A DNA stretch of 64,000 nt from assembly GCF_021025955.1 (NCBI RefSeq), contig NZ_JAJNCL010000002.1:609626-673625 (forward strand), written 5' to 3'. Each line of letters begins with the position of its first letter. Positions within the stretch are counted from its first letter, which is position 1. The notes under the pieces were generated by a model that was given only the letters and a program-made list of their open reading frames with translations, made no database searches and was not told where the DNA came from. The stretch is from Rhodococcus qingshengii (GTDB taxonomy: Bacteria; Actinomycetota; Actinomycetes; Mycobacteriales; Mycobacteriaceae). Made by a program: the position numbers and the translations under genes. Shown here piece by piece: positions 18,398 to 26,997 of this stretch.

Positions 18398-19726
18398 ATG
18401 CCCGAACCTGATCCCGAGAAACCCGAAGAGGGTGTACGCCGCACCCGACCACAGTCGTCCGGGTTGCAGGCTGTTCTCGCCCGCCGTCGTCAGGTTCGCG
18501 ATCCGCTCCCCGAGGCCTTGCTCCGCCGCGTCAAACAGTTCTCCGGTCGGCTCTCCACCGAGGCCGTGACCGTGATGGAGGAGCAGCTTCCGTTCTTCGA
18601 CAGTCTCGACGCTTCGCAACGCGCCGACGTTCAACTCCTGGTGCAGACGTCGGTGGTGAACTTCCTGGAATGGCTGCGGCAACTCGACTCGGAGATCAGC
18701 TTCGGATATGAGTCTTTTCCGGTCATCCCTCAGGACCTCGCTCGACAGCTCACGCTGCGCCAGACGGTCGACATGGTCCGAGTGGCGATGGAGTTCTTCG
18801 AGAAATGGCTACCGGCTCTCGCCCGCAACGATCAGCAGCTGATCGCGCTGACAGAAGCCGTCCTGCGGTACGGACGTGAACTCGGCTTCGCAGCGGCGAC
18901 GGTGTACGCAAGCGCTGCCGAATCTCGTGGAGCCCTGGACACGCGACTGGAAGCGCTCGTCGTCGACGCCGTCGTGCAGGGAGACACCGGGTCGGACATG
19001 CTTTCCCGCGCCGCCACCTTGAACTGGGACGCCACTGCTCCGGCCACCGTCATCGTCGGGTCTCCCCCGCCGGACGAGCGGGTCTCGGTTGCCGGCACCG
19101 TCCACGCGACTGCCGCCGCGCACGGGCGCGCTGTTCTCGCCGTGGTCCAGGGTCCGCGGCTGGTGATGATCGTCAGCGGTGAGCTGAGCAGTAAGACGGA
19201 AGGCAGCCAGTTCCTTCAAGACCTGCTCATGAGTTTCGCCGACGAGCCGGTGGTGATCGGCCCGACAACGCCCTCATTGAGCGCAGCGCACTTCAGTGCG
19301 TCCGAAGCTCTCGCGGGAATCAAGGCCGTTGCCGGGTGGCGCGGCGCACCTCGTCCCGTTTTCGCGACTGAACTGCTCCCGGAACGGGCACTACTGGGAG
19401 ACGCTGCTGCCGTAAAGGCTCTTCGCGATTTCCTGGTCGCGCCTTTAGCTGAATCCGGCACAGTCTTGACCGATACTTTAGACAGTTATCTCGACTGTGG
19501 AGGTGCGGTTGAGACTTGTGCACGTCTTCTGTTTGTTCATCCAAATACCGTTCGGTACCGCTTGAAGCGAATCGCGGAAGTTACCGGCCGGGATCCCACG
19601 AATCCACGCGACGCATATGTACTACGGATCGCCGCTACCGTGGGCCGATTGACACAAATCGATCTCAAATCGAACAATTCGGTTACTTCAGTCACATCTT
19701 TAACATCCGGCCAACCGAACCTGTAA
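18398..19726 (+). CDS. mabR: PucR/CdaR-type transcriptional regulator of FAS-II genes (MabR)
   Basis: A 442-residue regulator. The C-terminal helix-turn-helix (LDCGGAVETCARLLFVHPNTVRYRLKRIAEVTG, residues about 365-400) is of the PucR family. The N-terminal 150 residues (LLRRVKQFSGRLSTEAV, TLRQTVDMVRVAMEFFEKW) match mycobacterial Rv2242, MabR, which controls the fasII operon and responds to long-chain acyl-CoA. The gene is immediately upstream of fabD. The ATG at 18398 comes 3 bases after the aceE terminator and has no Shine-Dalgarno; a TTG at 18464 is an alternative start. Confidence 0.88.
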   Translation: MPEPDPEKPEEGVRRTRPQSSGLQAVLARRRQVRDPLPEALLRRVKQFSGRLSTEAVTVMEEQLPFFDSLDASQRADVQLLVQTSVVNFLEWLRQLDSEISFGYESFPVIPQDLARQLTLRQTVDMVRVAMEFFEKWLPALARNDQQLIALTEAVLRYGRELGFAAATVYASAAESRGALDTRLEALVVDAVVQGDTGSDMLSRAATLNWDATAPATVIVGSPPPDERVSVAGTVHATAAAHGRAVLAVVQGPRLVMIVSGELSSKTEGSQFLQDLLMSFADEPVVIGPTTPSLSAAHFSASEALAGIKAVAGWRGAPRPVFATELLPERALLGDAAAVKALRDFLVAPLAESGTVLTDTLDSYLDCGGAVETCARLLFVHPNTVRYRLKRIAEVTGRDPTNPRDAYVLRIAATVGRLTQIDLKSNNSVTSVTSLTSGQPNL

Positions 19727-19767
19727 CCCCCGTGCGTCCAATTTCGATGGCCGAGCGCGACGTGGGA

Positions 19768-19788
19768 TTTTGTGGGAACCCTACAAAA
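19768..19788. promoter_or_regulatory. Candidate MabR operator upstream of fabD
   Basis: An exact inverted repeat TTTTGT-N9-ACAAAA lies 66 bases upstream of the fabD start; the inner bases GGG/CCC extend the symmetry. From memory the mycobacterial MabR site is a TTTTGT/ACAAAA inverted repeat with longer spacing, so the half-sites match but the spacing differs. Confidence 0.5.
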
Positions 19789-19853
19789 CACTTCGCCAGA
19801 GTTCATCGCGACCGACATCTCGCAGGTCACTCGCGGCGGTGTTCTCTTAGTAA

Positions 19854-20762
19854 GTGATTTCGTTGCTCGCCCCGGGACAGGGCTCTCAGACACCCGGCAT
19901 GCTCAGCCCCTGGCTGGCATTGCCCGGAGCGCAGGACCGCCTCGAAGTGTGGTCGAAGGCAGCCGGCCTGGACTTGGTCCGACTCGGCACGACCGCGACT
20001 GCCGAAGAAATCACCGACACCTCGGTAACCCAGCCCCTCGTCGTTGCCGCTGCTCTGCTGGCATACGAGGAAATCGAATCACGTGGACTGCTCGGCGCCG
20101 ACGTCATCGCTGCCGGCCATTCGGTGGGCGAACTTGCCGCCGCTGCGGTAGCCGGTGTCATCTCCGCTGACGACGCAGTTGCGCTTGCCGCAATTCGCGG
20201 CGCCGAGATGGCCAAGGCTTGCGCGCTCGAGCCCACCGGCATGTCGGCGGTTCTCGGTGGAGACGAAGCCGAAGTACTCGCACGACTCGAAGAACTCGGA
20301 CTGGAAGCAGCCAACCGCAATGCGGCCGGCCAGATCGTGGCCGCCGGCCTGCTCACCGCACTCGAAGAACTCGCGGCGAATGCGCCTGAAAAGGCACGAG
20401 TGCGCGCACTGCCTGTCGCCGGCGCGTTCCACACCCGCTTCATGGCACCTGCACAGGATGCCGTCGCAGCTGCTGCCGCCAAGATCACCCCATCCGATCC
20501 GACGCGCACGCTGCTTTCCAACTCGGATGGCGCACCGGTCTCCTCGGGAGCCGACGCCCTGACCAAACTTGCCGCGCAGGTAACCCGCCCCGTTCGCTGG
20601 GACCTCTGCTCCGCTTCGTTGCGGACAGCAGAAGTCAGCGCGATCGTGGAACTCCCGCCGGCCGGAACCCTCGTCGGAATTGCCAAGCGCGAAATGCGTG
20701 GCACGCCGACGGTGGCCCTCAAGAACCCGGAGGATATCTCCGCACTGTCCGAGCTGACCTAG
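19854..20762 (+). CDS. fabD: Malonyl-CoA:ACP transacylase
   Basis: A 302-residue enzyme that loads malonyl groups onto AcpM for fatty-acid and meromycolate elongation. It begins MISLLAPGQGSQTPGMLSPW, nearly identical in pattern to mycobacterial FabD, and has the nucleophile Ser90 in AAGHSVGELAA. The catalytic His is in GAFHTRFM. Translation starts at GTG 19854 without a good Shine-Dalgarno. It is the first gene of the fabD-acpM-kasA-accD6 operon. Confidence 0.94.
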   Translation: MISLLAPGQGSQTPGMLSPWLALPGAQDRLEVWSKAAGLDLVRLGTTATAEEITDTSVTQPLVVAAALLAYEEIESRGLLGADVIAAGHSVGELAAAAVAGVISADDAVALAAIRGAEMAKACALEPTGMSAVLGGDEAEVLARLEELGLEAANRNAAGQIVAAGLLTALEELAANAPEKARVRALPVAGAFHTRFMAPAQDAVAAAAAKITPSDPTRTLLSNSDGAPVSSGADALTKLAAQVTRPVRWDLCSASLRTAEVSAIVELPPAGTLVGIAKREMRGTPTVALKNPEDISALSELT

Positions 20763-20846
20763 CTCGGACGCCCACCCGGCCGATCAGCCCGAACGGCGGC
20801 CGGACGTTTCACCCCACCTCAATCGATCAAGAAGGGAGCCACACCA

Positions 20847-21122
20847 GTGGCCCACACTCAGGAAGAAATCATCGCGGAACTCGGCCAGATCGTGGAGGAG
20901 GTCACCGGTATCGAGCCTTCCGAGGTCACCGTTGACAAGTCCTTCGTGGACGACCTCGATATCGACTCCCTGTCCATGGTCGAGATCGCTGTGCAGACCG
21001 AAGACAAGTACGGCGTGAAGGTCCCCGACGAGGATCTTGCAGGCCTGCGCACCGTCGGCGACATCGTCGCGTACATCCAGAAGCTCGAAGCCGAAGGCGC
21101 CGAAGCCAAGAACGCAGAGTGA
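20847..21122 (+). CDS. acpM: Meromycolate extension acyl carrier protein AcpM
   Basis: A 91-residue acyl carrier protein with the phosphopantetheine-accepting Ser41 in [13 protein letters not shown], the same position as in mycobacterial AcpM. The tail after residue 80 ([11 protein letters not shown]) is an acidic extension shorter than the mycobacterial one. Start is GTG 20847 with GAAGGGAG upstream. It shuttles acyl chains between FabD, KasA and the rest of FAS-II. Confidence 0.95.
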   Translation: MAHTQEEIIAELGQIVEEVTGIEPSEVTVDKSFVDDLDIDSLSMVEIAVQTEDKYGVKVPDEDLAGLRTVGDIVAYIQKLEAEGAEAKNAE

Positions 21123-21129
21123 GCCGACC

Positions 21130-22380
21130 GTGACTTCCGCTTCTACCCGCAAAGGGAAATTCCCCGACATCGTCGTCACGAGCCTCGCGACGTCGACCTC
21201 GGTGGCTGGTGATGTGGATGGCACGTGGAAGGCGCTACTCGCCGGCGAAAGCGGCATCGGAATCCTCGATGACCCGTTCATCGACGAGTTCGACCTTCCC
21301 ATTCGCATCGGCGGGCACCTGAAGGTTTCACCAGACGAGGGCTTGTCCCGCGTCGAAATTCGACGGATGAGCTGGGTGGAACGCCTTGCCCTCACGTTGA
21401 GTCGCACGGTCTGGAGCAACGCCGGCAGCCCCGAAGTCGATCAGGACCGCCTCGCGGTTGTCATCGGCACCGGACTCGGCGGCGGCGACACTCTCATCGA
21501 CGCCGTCGACAAGCTCCGTGGCGGCGGATACCGCAAGGTGTCCCCGTTCTCGGTGCAGATGGTCATGCCCAACGGACCGGCCGCAACGGTGGGGCTCGAA
21601 CTCGGGGCCCGCGGCGGCGTCATCACCCCGGTCTCGGCATGTTCGTCGGGATCCGAGGCAATTGCTCACGCTCACCGCATGCTTGTCATGGGTGACGCGG
21701 ACATGGTTGTGGCCGGTGGAGTCGAGAGCTTCATCGACGCGGTTCCGATCGCGAGCTTCGCCATGATGCGTGCGATGAGCACCAACAACGACAACCCCGC
21801 CGCAGCTTCACGTCCTTTCGACAAGGACCGTGACGGATTTGTCTTCGGCGAAGCCGGCGCACTGATGATCCTCGAAACCGAGGAGCATGCCAAGGCACGC
21901 GGGGCAACGATTCACGCCCGCCTGCTTGGTTCCGGAATCACTTCGGACGGGTACCACATCGTGGCGCCGCATCCGGAAGGCCTGGGCGCGGCGCGAGCCA
22001 TGACCCGAGCAATCGAGATGGCCGGACTGACGAAGTCCGACATCAAGCACATCAACGCCCACGCAACTGCGACGCCGATCGGTGACATCGCAGAGGCAAA
22101 GGCAATCAACGCAGCGGTCGGCAATCACGCTGCGGTGTACGGCCCGAAATCCGCGCTGGGACACTCGATCGGCGCTGTCGGCGCCCTCGAATCAGTCCTC
22201 ACGGTTCTGGCAGTGCGTGACGGGATCATCCCGCCCACGCTCAATGTTGACAGCCAGGATCCAGAGATCGATCTCGATGTCGTCAAGGGTGAACCCCGAA
22301 CCGGCTCTTTCGATTTCGCACTGAACAACTCGTTCGGTTTCGGTGGGCACAATGTCGCGCTCGCCTTCGGTCGGGCCTAG
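21130..22380 (+). CDS. kasA: Beta-ketoacyl-ACP synthase KasA
   Basis: A 416-residue condensing enzyme that elongates long acyl-AcpM chains with malonyl-AcpM. The catalytic residues fall exactly on the M. tuberculosis KasA numbering: Cys171 ([10 protein letters not shown]), His311 ([11 protein letters not shown]), Lys340 and His345 ([16 protein letters not shown]). GTG at 21130, 7 bases after acpM, gives this numbering and is the start. There is no kasB paralogue after it: accD6 comes next. Confidence 0.96.
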   Translation: MTSASTRKGKFPDIVVTSLATSTSVAGDVDGTWKALLAGESGIGILDDPFIDEFDLPIRIGGHLKVSPDEGLSRVEIRRMSWVERLALTLSRTVWSNAGSPEVDQDRLAVVIGTGLGGGDTLIDAVDKLRGGGYRKVSPFSVQMVMPNGPAATVGLELGARGGVITPVSACSSGSEAIAHAHRMLVMGDADMVVAGGVESFIDAVPIASFAMMRAMSTNNDNPAAASRPFDKDRDGFVFGEAGALMILETEEHAKARGATIHARLLGSGITSDGYHIVAPHPEGLGAARAMTRAIEMAGLTKSDIKHINAHATATPIGDIAEAKAINAAVGNHAAVYGPKSALGHSIGAVGALESVLTVLAVRDGIIPPTLNVDSQDPEIDLDVVKGEPRTGSFDFALNNSFGFGGHNVALAFGRA

Positions 22381-22400
22381 CCCGAACCGCGGTTTGCACC

Positions 22401-22441
22401 TGTCCGCGGGTGTCGTTGCAACACAACGACACCCGCGGACA
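22401..22441 (+). other. Perfect 18-bp hairpin between kasA and accD6
   Basis: TGTCCGCGGGTGTCGTTG (22401-22418) pairs with 22424-22441 around a 5-nt loop. There is no T run after it. In the mRNA this would be a very stable structure between two genes of one operon, located where kasB sits in mycobacteria. It may cause partial termination or protect an upstream RNA end. Confidence 0.75.
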
Positions 22442-22488
22442 ACACCGACCTTTCGTTCCACCCAAGGCTCGTACTGAAGGAGGACGCG

Positions 22489-23922
22489 ATGACCATCCTG
22501 GCCCCCGTGACAAAGTCCGAATCATCGACAGACCCGCGCGATCCTCTTGCGCGCCTGGAAAATCTGTTCGACCCCGGCACCACAGTCCCACTCCACGCCC
22601 GTGACAAGTCCGGTGTACTTGCTGCGTCCGGAAACATCGACGGCGTCCGCACCATCGCATACTGCTCCGACGCCACCGTCATGGGCGGCGCAATGGGTGT
22701 CGACGGCTGCAAACACCTCGTCAAAGCCATCGATACCGCCATCGAGGAAGAGTCCCCCATCGTGGGCCTCTGGCACTCCGGTGGCGCGCGTCTGGCTGAA
22801 GGCGTCGAAGCACTCCACGCAGTCGGGCTGGTCTTCGAGGCCATGGTCCGCGCGTCGGGTCTCATACCTCAAATTTCGGTCGTGCTCGGCTTCGCTGCCG
22901 GCGGAGCCGCCTACGGTCCAGCCCTCACCGATATCGTGATCATGGCCCCGGAAGGCCGAGTGTTCGTCACCGGCCCAGACGTAGTTCGCAGTGTCACCGG
23001 TGAACAGGTCGACATGGTTTCACTCGGCGGCCCGGACACACACACCAAGAAGTCCGGTGTCGCACACATCGCCGCACACGACGAGGCCGACGCATTGCAC
23101 CGCGCACGCCGCCTGGTTTCGATGATGTGCGAGCAGGGCGAATTCGATCAGCGTGCGGCCGAGCTCGGCGACAGCGATCTGCGCGCCATGATGCCCGCGT
23201 CCGCAAAACGCGCGTACGACGTCCGTCCGATCGTTCACGAAATGCTCGACAACGTCGAAGGCGAGTCGAGTTTCGAAGAACTGCAAGGCAATTACGCGCG
23301 GAGCATCGTCACCGGATTCGGTCGGATGGCCGGACGTACCGTTGGCGTCATCGCGAACAATCCACTTCGACTCGGGGGGTGCCTGAACTCCGAAAGTGCA
23401 GAGAAGGCCGCTCGATTCGTTCGACTGTGCAACGCATTCGGCGTGCCGCTCGTGGTCGTCGTCGATGTTCCCGGGTATCTGCCGGGCGTTTCTATGGAGT
23501 GGGAAGGTGTGGTCCGACGGGGAGCGAAGTTGCTTCACGCCTTCGCCGAGGCAACTGTCCCCCGCGTCACCGTCGTCACTCGAAAGATCTACGGCGGTGC
23601 TTACATCGCGATGAACTCGCGAGCACTCGGTGCCACGGCTGTATTCGCTTGGCCCAACTCCGAAGTAGCCGTGATGGGCGCGAAGGCCGCGGTCGGCATC
23701 CTGCACAAGCGGGCTCTCGCTGCTGCACCGGACGACGAGCGTGAAGCATTGCACGACCGTCTTGCTGCCGAACACGAGGCGATCGCGGGCGGCGTCGACC
23801 GCGCTGTCGAAATCGGTGTCGTCGACCAGGAAATCGACCCGGCGAAGACTCGCAGCATCGTGACCGCTGCGCTCGCGTCTGCACCATCTGTCCGCGCGCG
23901 GCACAAGAACATTCCGCTCTGA
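22489..23922 (+). CDS. accD6: Acyl-CoA carboxylase beta subunit AccD6
   Basis: A 477-residue carboxyltransferase subunit that makes malonyl-CoA (and possibly methylmalonyl-CoA) for FAS-II together with a biotinylated AccA subunit encoded elsewhere. The two crotonase-like halves are visible: LWHSGGARLAEG and GFAAGGAAYGPA in the N-terminal half, DVPGYLPGV and RKIYGGAYIAMNS in the C-terminal half. GAAGGAGG lies just before ATG 22489. The gene order kasA-accD6 and family match Rv2247. A strong terminator follows. Confidence 0.93.
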   Translation: MTILAPVTKSESSTDPRDPLARLENLFDPGTTVPLHARDKSGVLAASGNIDGVRTIAYCSDATVMGGAMGVDGCKHLVKAIDTAIEEESPIVGLWHSGGARLAEGVEALHAVGLVFEAMVRASGLIPQISVVLGFAAGGAAYGPALTDIVIMAPEGRVFVTGPDVVRSVTGEQVDMVSLGGPDTHTKKSGVAHIAAHDEADALHRARRLVSMMCEQGEFDQRAAELGDSDLRAMMPASAKRAYDVRPIVHEMLDNVEGESSFEELQGNYARSIVTGFGRMAGRTVGVIANNPLRLGGCLNSESAEKAARFVRLCNAFGVPLVVVVDVPGYLPGVSMEWEGVVRRGAKLLHAFAEATVPRVTVVTRKIYGGAYIAMNSRALGATAVFAWPNSEVAVMGAKAAVGILHKRALAAAPDDEREALHDRLAAEHEAIAGGVDRAVEIGVVDQEIDPAKTRSIVTAALASAPSVRARHKNIPL

Positions 23923-23936
23923 CAACCCTGGACAGC

Positions 23937-23973
23937 AAGGTGGGCCTCGCCGATACGGCGGGGCCCACCTTTG
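23937..23973 (+). terminator. Terminator of the FAS-II operon
   Basis: AAGGTGGGCCTCGCC pairs with GGCGGGGCCCACCTT (one mismatch) around GATAC, followed by TTTGT. It lies 15 bases after the accD6 stop. Confidence 0.85.
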
Positions 23974-24032
23974 TCATTCAAGTCTTTGTCGTTCAAGCCG
24001 CGAGAGCACTCAGGATTCAGGATGGACCTCGG

Positions 24033-24533
24033 TCAGCTGACACGCCTTCGCAGCCATGTCACCTCGGCACCTTCGCCTGAACTCCGGAAGGGTTCGAGTT
24101 CCTCGTCCCACGGTGCGCCTATCGCCCGATCGATTTCCGCTGCGATGTCTCCACCGGAATTCATGATGGACCGCAGCTTCATCTCCCCTACGACGACATC
24201 ACCGTTCGCACTGGTGGATCCGCGCCACAGGCCCAGACCGGGTACATGGCTGTACCGTTCGCCGTCGACGCCATGACTCGGGTCCTCGGTGACCTCGAAC
24301 CGCAACATCGGCCACGCGCGTAGCGAATCGACCAGGCGGGCACAGGTTCCGACGGGACCCGTCCAATCCGTCGTTGCACGGAGAAGACCGTCGTAGGCAG
24401 GCTGTGAGGTCCATCTGAGCTTGGCAGGGCTGTCCAACGTGGCGGACAAAGCCCAATCCACGTGCGGGCACAGCGCCGCGGGCGACGAGTGGATGTAAAC
24501 CACACCAGTCGTCACGTCCGCGAATTGATTCAT
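24033..24533 (-). CDS. DUF3145 family protein
   Basis: A 166-residue protein beginning MNQFADVTTGVVYIHSSPAA and containing CPHVDWALS, LRWTSQPAYDG, MLRFEVTEDPS and GWLWR-like YSHVPGLGLWRGST. This is the actinobacterial DUF3145 family, of unknown function. ATG 24533 is preferred over the frame's upstream ATG at 24605 because it starts the conserved part. It faces accD6, tail to tail, across the terminator. Confidence 0.85.
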   Translation of the reverse strand: MNQFADVTTGVVYIHSSPAALCPHVDWALSATLDSPAKLRWTSQPAYDGLLRATTDWTGPVGTCARLVDSLRAWPMLRFEVTEDPSHGVDGERYSHVPGLGLWRGSTSANGDVVVGEMKLRSIMNSGGDIAAEIDRAIGAPWDEELEPFRSSGEGAEVTWLRRRVS

Positions 24534-24670
24534 TTCGCGCACTCGAGCCTCCTGCTTCGACGAGGGACGTCTTCCCCAACGACCTCTGTCGAGTTCATGC
24601 AGCACGCTCGATTGAACAGTGTGCCTTGTGTTACCCGTGTTGCGCCAGTGGAAGGAGAGAAATTTGTGCT

Positions 24671-25510
24671 CTATCGAGAAACTTCGCCGATCACGCCATC
24701 GGACAATTCAGTCCACAAAGGTTTGGCCCAGTCACCGAAGTCGCGATCGGTAAGCACGACGCACGCGGTATCGATCGCGGGATCAACCCACAGGAAAGTC
24801 CCCGATTGACCGAAATGACCGAAGGTTGTGGCCGAGTTCTCGAGACCAGTCCAATGCGGACGCTTGTCGCCGCGAATTTCGAATCCGAGTCCCCAGTCGT
24901 TGGGGCGCTGAGAGCCGTAACCCGGAAGAATACCGTTGAGCCCCGGGAACTGAACAGTTGTCGCCTCTACGAACGTCTGCGTCGAGATCAGCGTCGGCGA
25001 GAGCAGTTCAGCCGCGAACTTGGCCAAGTCGTCCGCCGATGCCTGCGCGCCGTGACCGGCCGGACCGACGAGAGCCGCACCGGACATACCCAACGGCGCG
25101 AACACGGCCTCGGCCAGATAGTCGGCAAATTCGATCTCGGTCTCCTGGGAAACCAACTCGGCAAGAACCTCGAATCCCGCGCTCGAATAGATCCGCTTCG
25201 ACGCCACCGGCGCCTGGACAACACGTTCGGCGAATGCCAACCCCGACGCATGTGCAAGGAGATGACGAACCGTCGCACCCTCAGGCCCCGCCGGCCCATC
25301 CAACTCGACCGCCCCTTCCTCAACCGCGACTAGAATCGCGTAGGCGCACAACAGTTTTGTCACCGAAGCCAGAGGGAAAACGCGCGACTGATCGCCGCTG
25401 AAACCACGAACGCGGTCGCCCTCACCCGAGTTCTTCCCGGAGAGGACGACCGCTGCCGCATTGTCGACCGGCCACTGCTGAATTACGTCAAGACTGTGAG
25501 TACTGGGCAC
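24671..25510 (-). CDS. Serine hydrolase, beta-lactamase/D-Ala-D-Ala peptidase fold
   Basis: A 279-residue class C-type beta-lactamase-fold protein. The SxxK motif is SVTK (about residue 49), the YxN position reads YSS in IYSSAGFEVLAEL, and HFGQSG near the C-terminus takes the place of the KTG-like box. No signal peptide is visible, so it is probably a cytoplasmic esterase or peptidase rather than an antibiotic resistance enzyme. Start codon GTG at 25510. Confidence 0.8.
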   Translation of the reverse strand: MPSTHSLDVIQQWPVDNAAAVVLSGKNSGEGDRVRGFSGDQSRVFPLASVTKLLCAYAILVAVEEGAVELDGPAGPEGATVRHLLAHASGLAFAERVVQAPVASKRIYSSAGFEVLAELVSQETEIEFADYLAEAVFAPLGMSGAALVGPAGHGAQASADDLAKFAAELLSPTLISTQTFVEATTVQFPGLNGILPGYGSQRPNDWGLGFEIRGDKRPHWTGLENSATTFGHFGQSGTFLWVDPAIDTACVVLTDRDFGDWAKPLWTELSDGVIGEVSR

Positions 25511-25546
25511 CCGATCAGACTACTGGCACAACCCTTGCGCTTCCGA

Positions 25547-26674
25547 TCACCAGTCAGCTTCGGTGTAGCGGATGACGCCGCGGATGTTCTTGCCATCCAA
25601 CATGTCCTGGTAGCCGTCGTTCACACCTTCGAGCGTGTACGTCCGCGTGACCATGTCGTCGAGGTTCAGCCTGCCTGCCTTGTACATCGCAAGGAGGTTC
25701 GGCACGTCCTGGCGAGCGTTGCCACCGCCGAAGATGTTGCCCTGAAGATCCTTCTGAAGCATCGCCATCAGGAACAGGTTCAGCTTTACGTCCATGTCCG
25801 TCAGATGCCCCATTGCGGTGACAACACAACGACCGGCCTTGGCCGTCAGAATCATCGCCTCTTCGACGTACTCACCCTTCATTTCGCCGACGGTGATGAT
25901 CGTCTTCTGCGCCATACGTCCATACGTAGCGTCGATGATCGGCTGAATGGCAGCGGCGGCGCTTTCGAACGCATGTGTTGCGCCGAACTTCAGAGCCTGC
26001 TCACGCTTCCACGGCACAGGATCAATAGCAAAGATGTACCGGGCACCCGACGCAACAGCACCCTGCAGGGCACTGATACCGACGCCGCCAACGCCCATGA
26101 TCACAACGTCTTCGCCCGGCTTCACATCAGCGATGTGTGTTGCCGATCCCCAACCTGTGGGAACGCCGCAACCGACGAGTGCGGCAACCTCGAACGGAAT
26201 GTCCTTTTCGATCTTCACAACTGACGACTGGTTCACGACCATGTAGGGCGAGAACGTCCCTAGCAGGCACATCGGGATCACGTTTTCGCCGCGAGCCTGG
26301 ATTCGGTAGGTGCCGTCGCTGATGGCCTGGCCACTGAGCAGGCCCATCCCGAGGTCACACAGATTCTGATGGCCAGCCGAACACGCCGGACAGGTTCCAC
26401 AAGCCGGAATGAAGGACAGAACGACATGGTCGCCGACCTCCAACCCCTTGACCTCTGGGCCGAGCTTGGTGATGACGCCCGAACCCTCGTGCCCACCCAT
26501 GACGGGGAACGACGGCATCGGGGTCGCGCCGGTGACGATGTGGTGATCGGAGTGGCACATTCCGGCCGCTTCCATGCGAATCTGAACTTCGCCGGCTACC
26601 GGCTCGCCGATCTCGATCTCCTCGACGGACCACTTCTCGCCCAGGCCCCACAGGATTGCACCCTTGGTCTTCAC
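25547..26674 (-). CDS. NDMA-dependent (nicotinoprotein-type) alcohol dehydrogenase
   Basis: A 375-residue zinc alcohol dehydrogenase. The catalytic zinc ligands are in AAGMCHSDHHIVTG and GGHEGSG, the structural zinc site is CGTCPACSAGHQNLC, and the NAD fold has GVGGVGIS. The N-terminus (MKTKGAILWGLGEKWSVEEIEIG) is that of the mycofactocin-associated/NDMA-dependent ADH family, in which the cofactor stays bound and is recycled by an external acceptor. No mycofactocin gene is in the window. GTG at 26674 is the start. A KstR-like palindrome lies 68 bases upstream. Confidence 0.88.
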   Translation of the reverse strand: MKTKGAILWGLGEKWSVEEIEIGEPVAGEVQIRMEAAGMCHSDHHIVTGATPMPSFPVMGGHEGSGVITKLGPEVKGLEVGDHVVLSFIPACGTCPACSAGHQNLCDLGMGLLSGQAISDGTYRIQARGENVIPMCLLGTFSPYMVVNQSSVVKIEKDIPFEVAALVGCGVPTGWGSATHIADVKPGEDVVIMGVGGVGISALQGAVASGARYIFAIDPVPWKREQALKFGATHAFESAAAAIQPIIDATYGRMAQKTIITVGEMKGEYVEEAMILTAKAGRCVVTAMGHLTDMDVKLNLFLMAMLQKDLQGNIFGGGNARQDVPNLLAMYKAGRLNLDDMVTRTYTLEGVNDGYQDMLDGKNIRGVIRYTEADW

Positions 26675-26741
26675 GTCACTTCACCCTTTCATTCGCACAC
26701 CCGCATCTATCTCTGTGACCATAGCCACAAATCTGTGAAAT

Positions 26742-26755
26742 TGGAACGTGTTCTA
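26742..26755. promoter_or_regulatory. KstR-like operator
   Basis: TGGAACGTGTTCTA fits the KstR consensus TNNAACNNGTTNNA at every fixed position (on the minus strand TAGAACACGTTCCA). It lies 68 bases upstream of the ADH start, a normal operator distance. KstR represses sterol catabolism genes in rhodococci and mycobacteria; binding here is a motif-based inference. Confidence 0.55.
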
Positions 26756-26860
26756 ACAAAAGATTTTGCGCTGCAGGTCAGACGTCCAAATGACCTGGCA
26801 CAACCGCCGTGGCAACGACGAAAAGATGACCCACTGAGCGGGACACGTCGCCCTGTCTCA

Positions 26861-26911
26861 GCGAAATCACGGTCGCACCGAAAGCACGGCCGCGCCGAAA
26901 GCACGGCCATC
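26861..26911. repeat. Three tandem 17-bp repeats
   Basis: GCGAAATCACGGTCGCA, CCGAAAGCACGGCCGCG and CCGAAAGCACGGCCATC follow each other directly. The second and third share their first 14 bases exactly; the first differs at four of them. Confidence 0.7.
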
Positions 26912-26997
26912 ACGAGAACACGCACCTTGGACTCCACCTCCGACAGTCAAGTCGAATACGGAGCCTGGGCGTGTTCTGTTGTGCCTGAGGTCCGTCG

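Larger units (their letters stand above)
26675..26997 (-). other. Intergenic region upstream of the NDMA-ADH gene
   Basis: A 323-base gap without a credible gene. It holds a TetR/KstR-like palindrome at 26742-26755 and three 17-bp repeats at 26861-26911; the latter lie closer to the end of the DUF222 gene. The short open frames crossing it show no recognisable protein. Confidence 0.6.

Noticed and set aside
24671-25510. Serine hydrolase as an antibiotic-resistance beta-lactamase
   Set aside because: There is no signal peptide and the YxN and KTG boxes are not those of a working secreted beta-lactamase.
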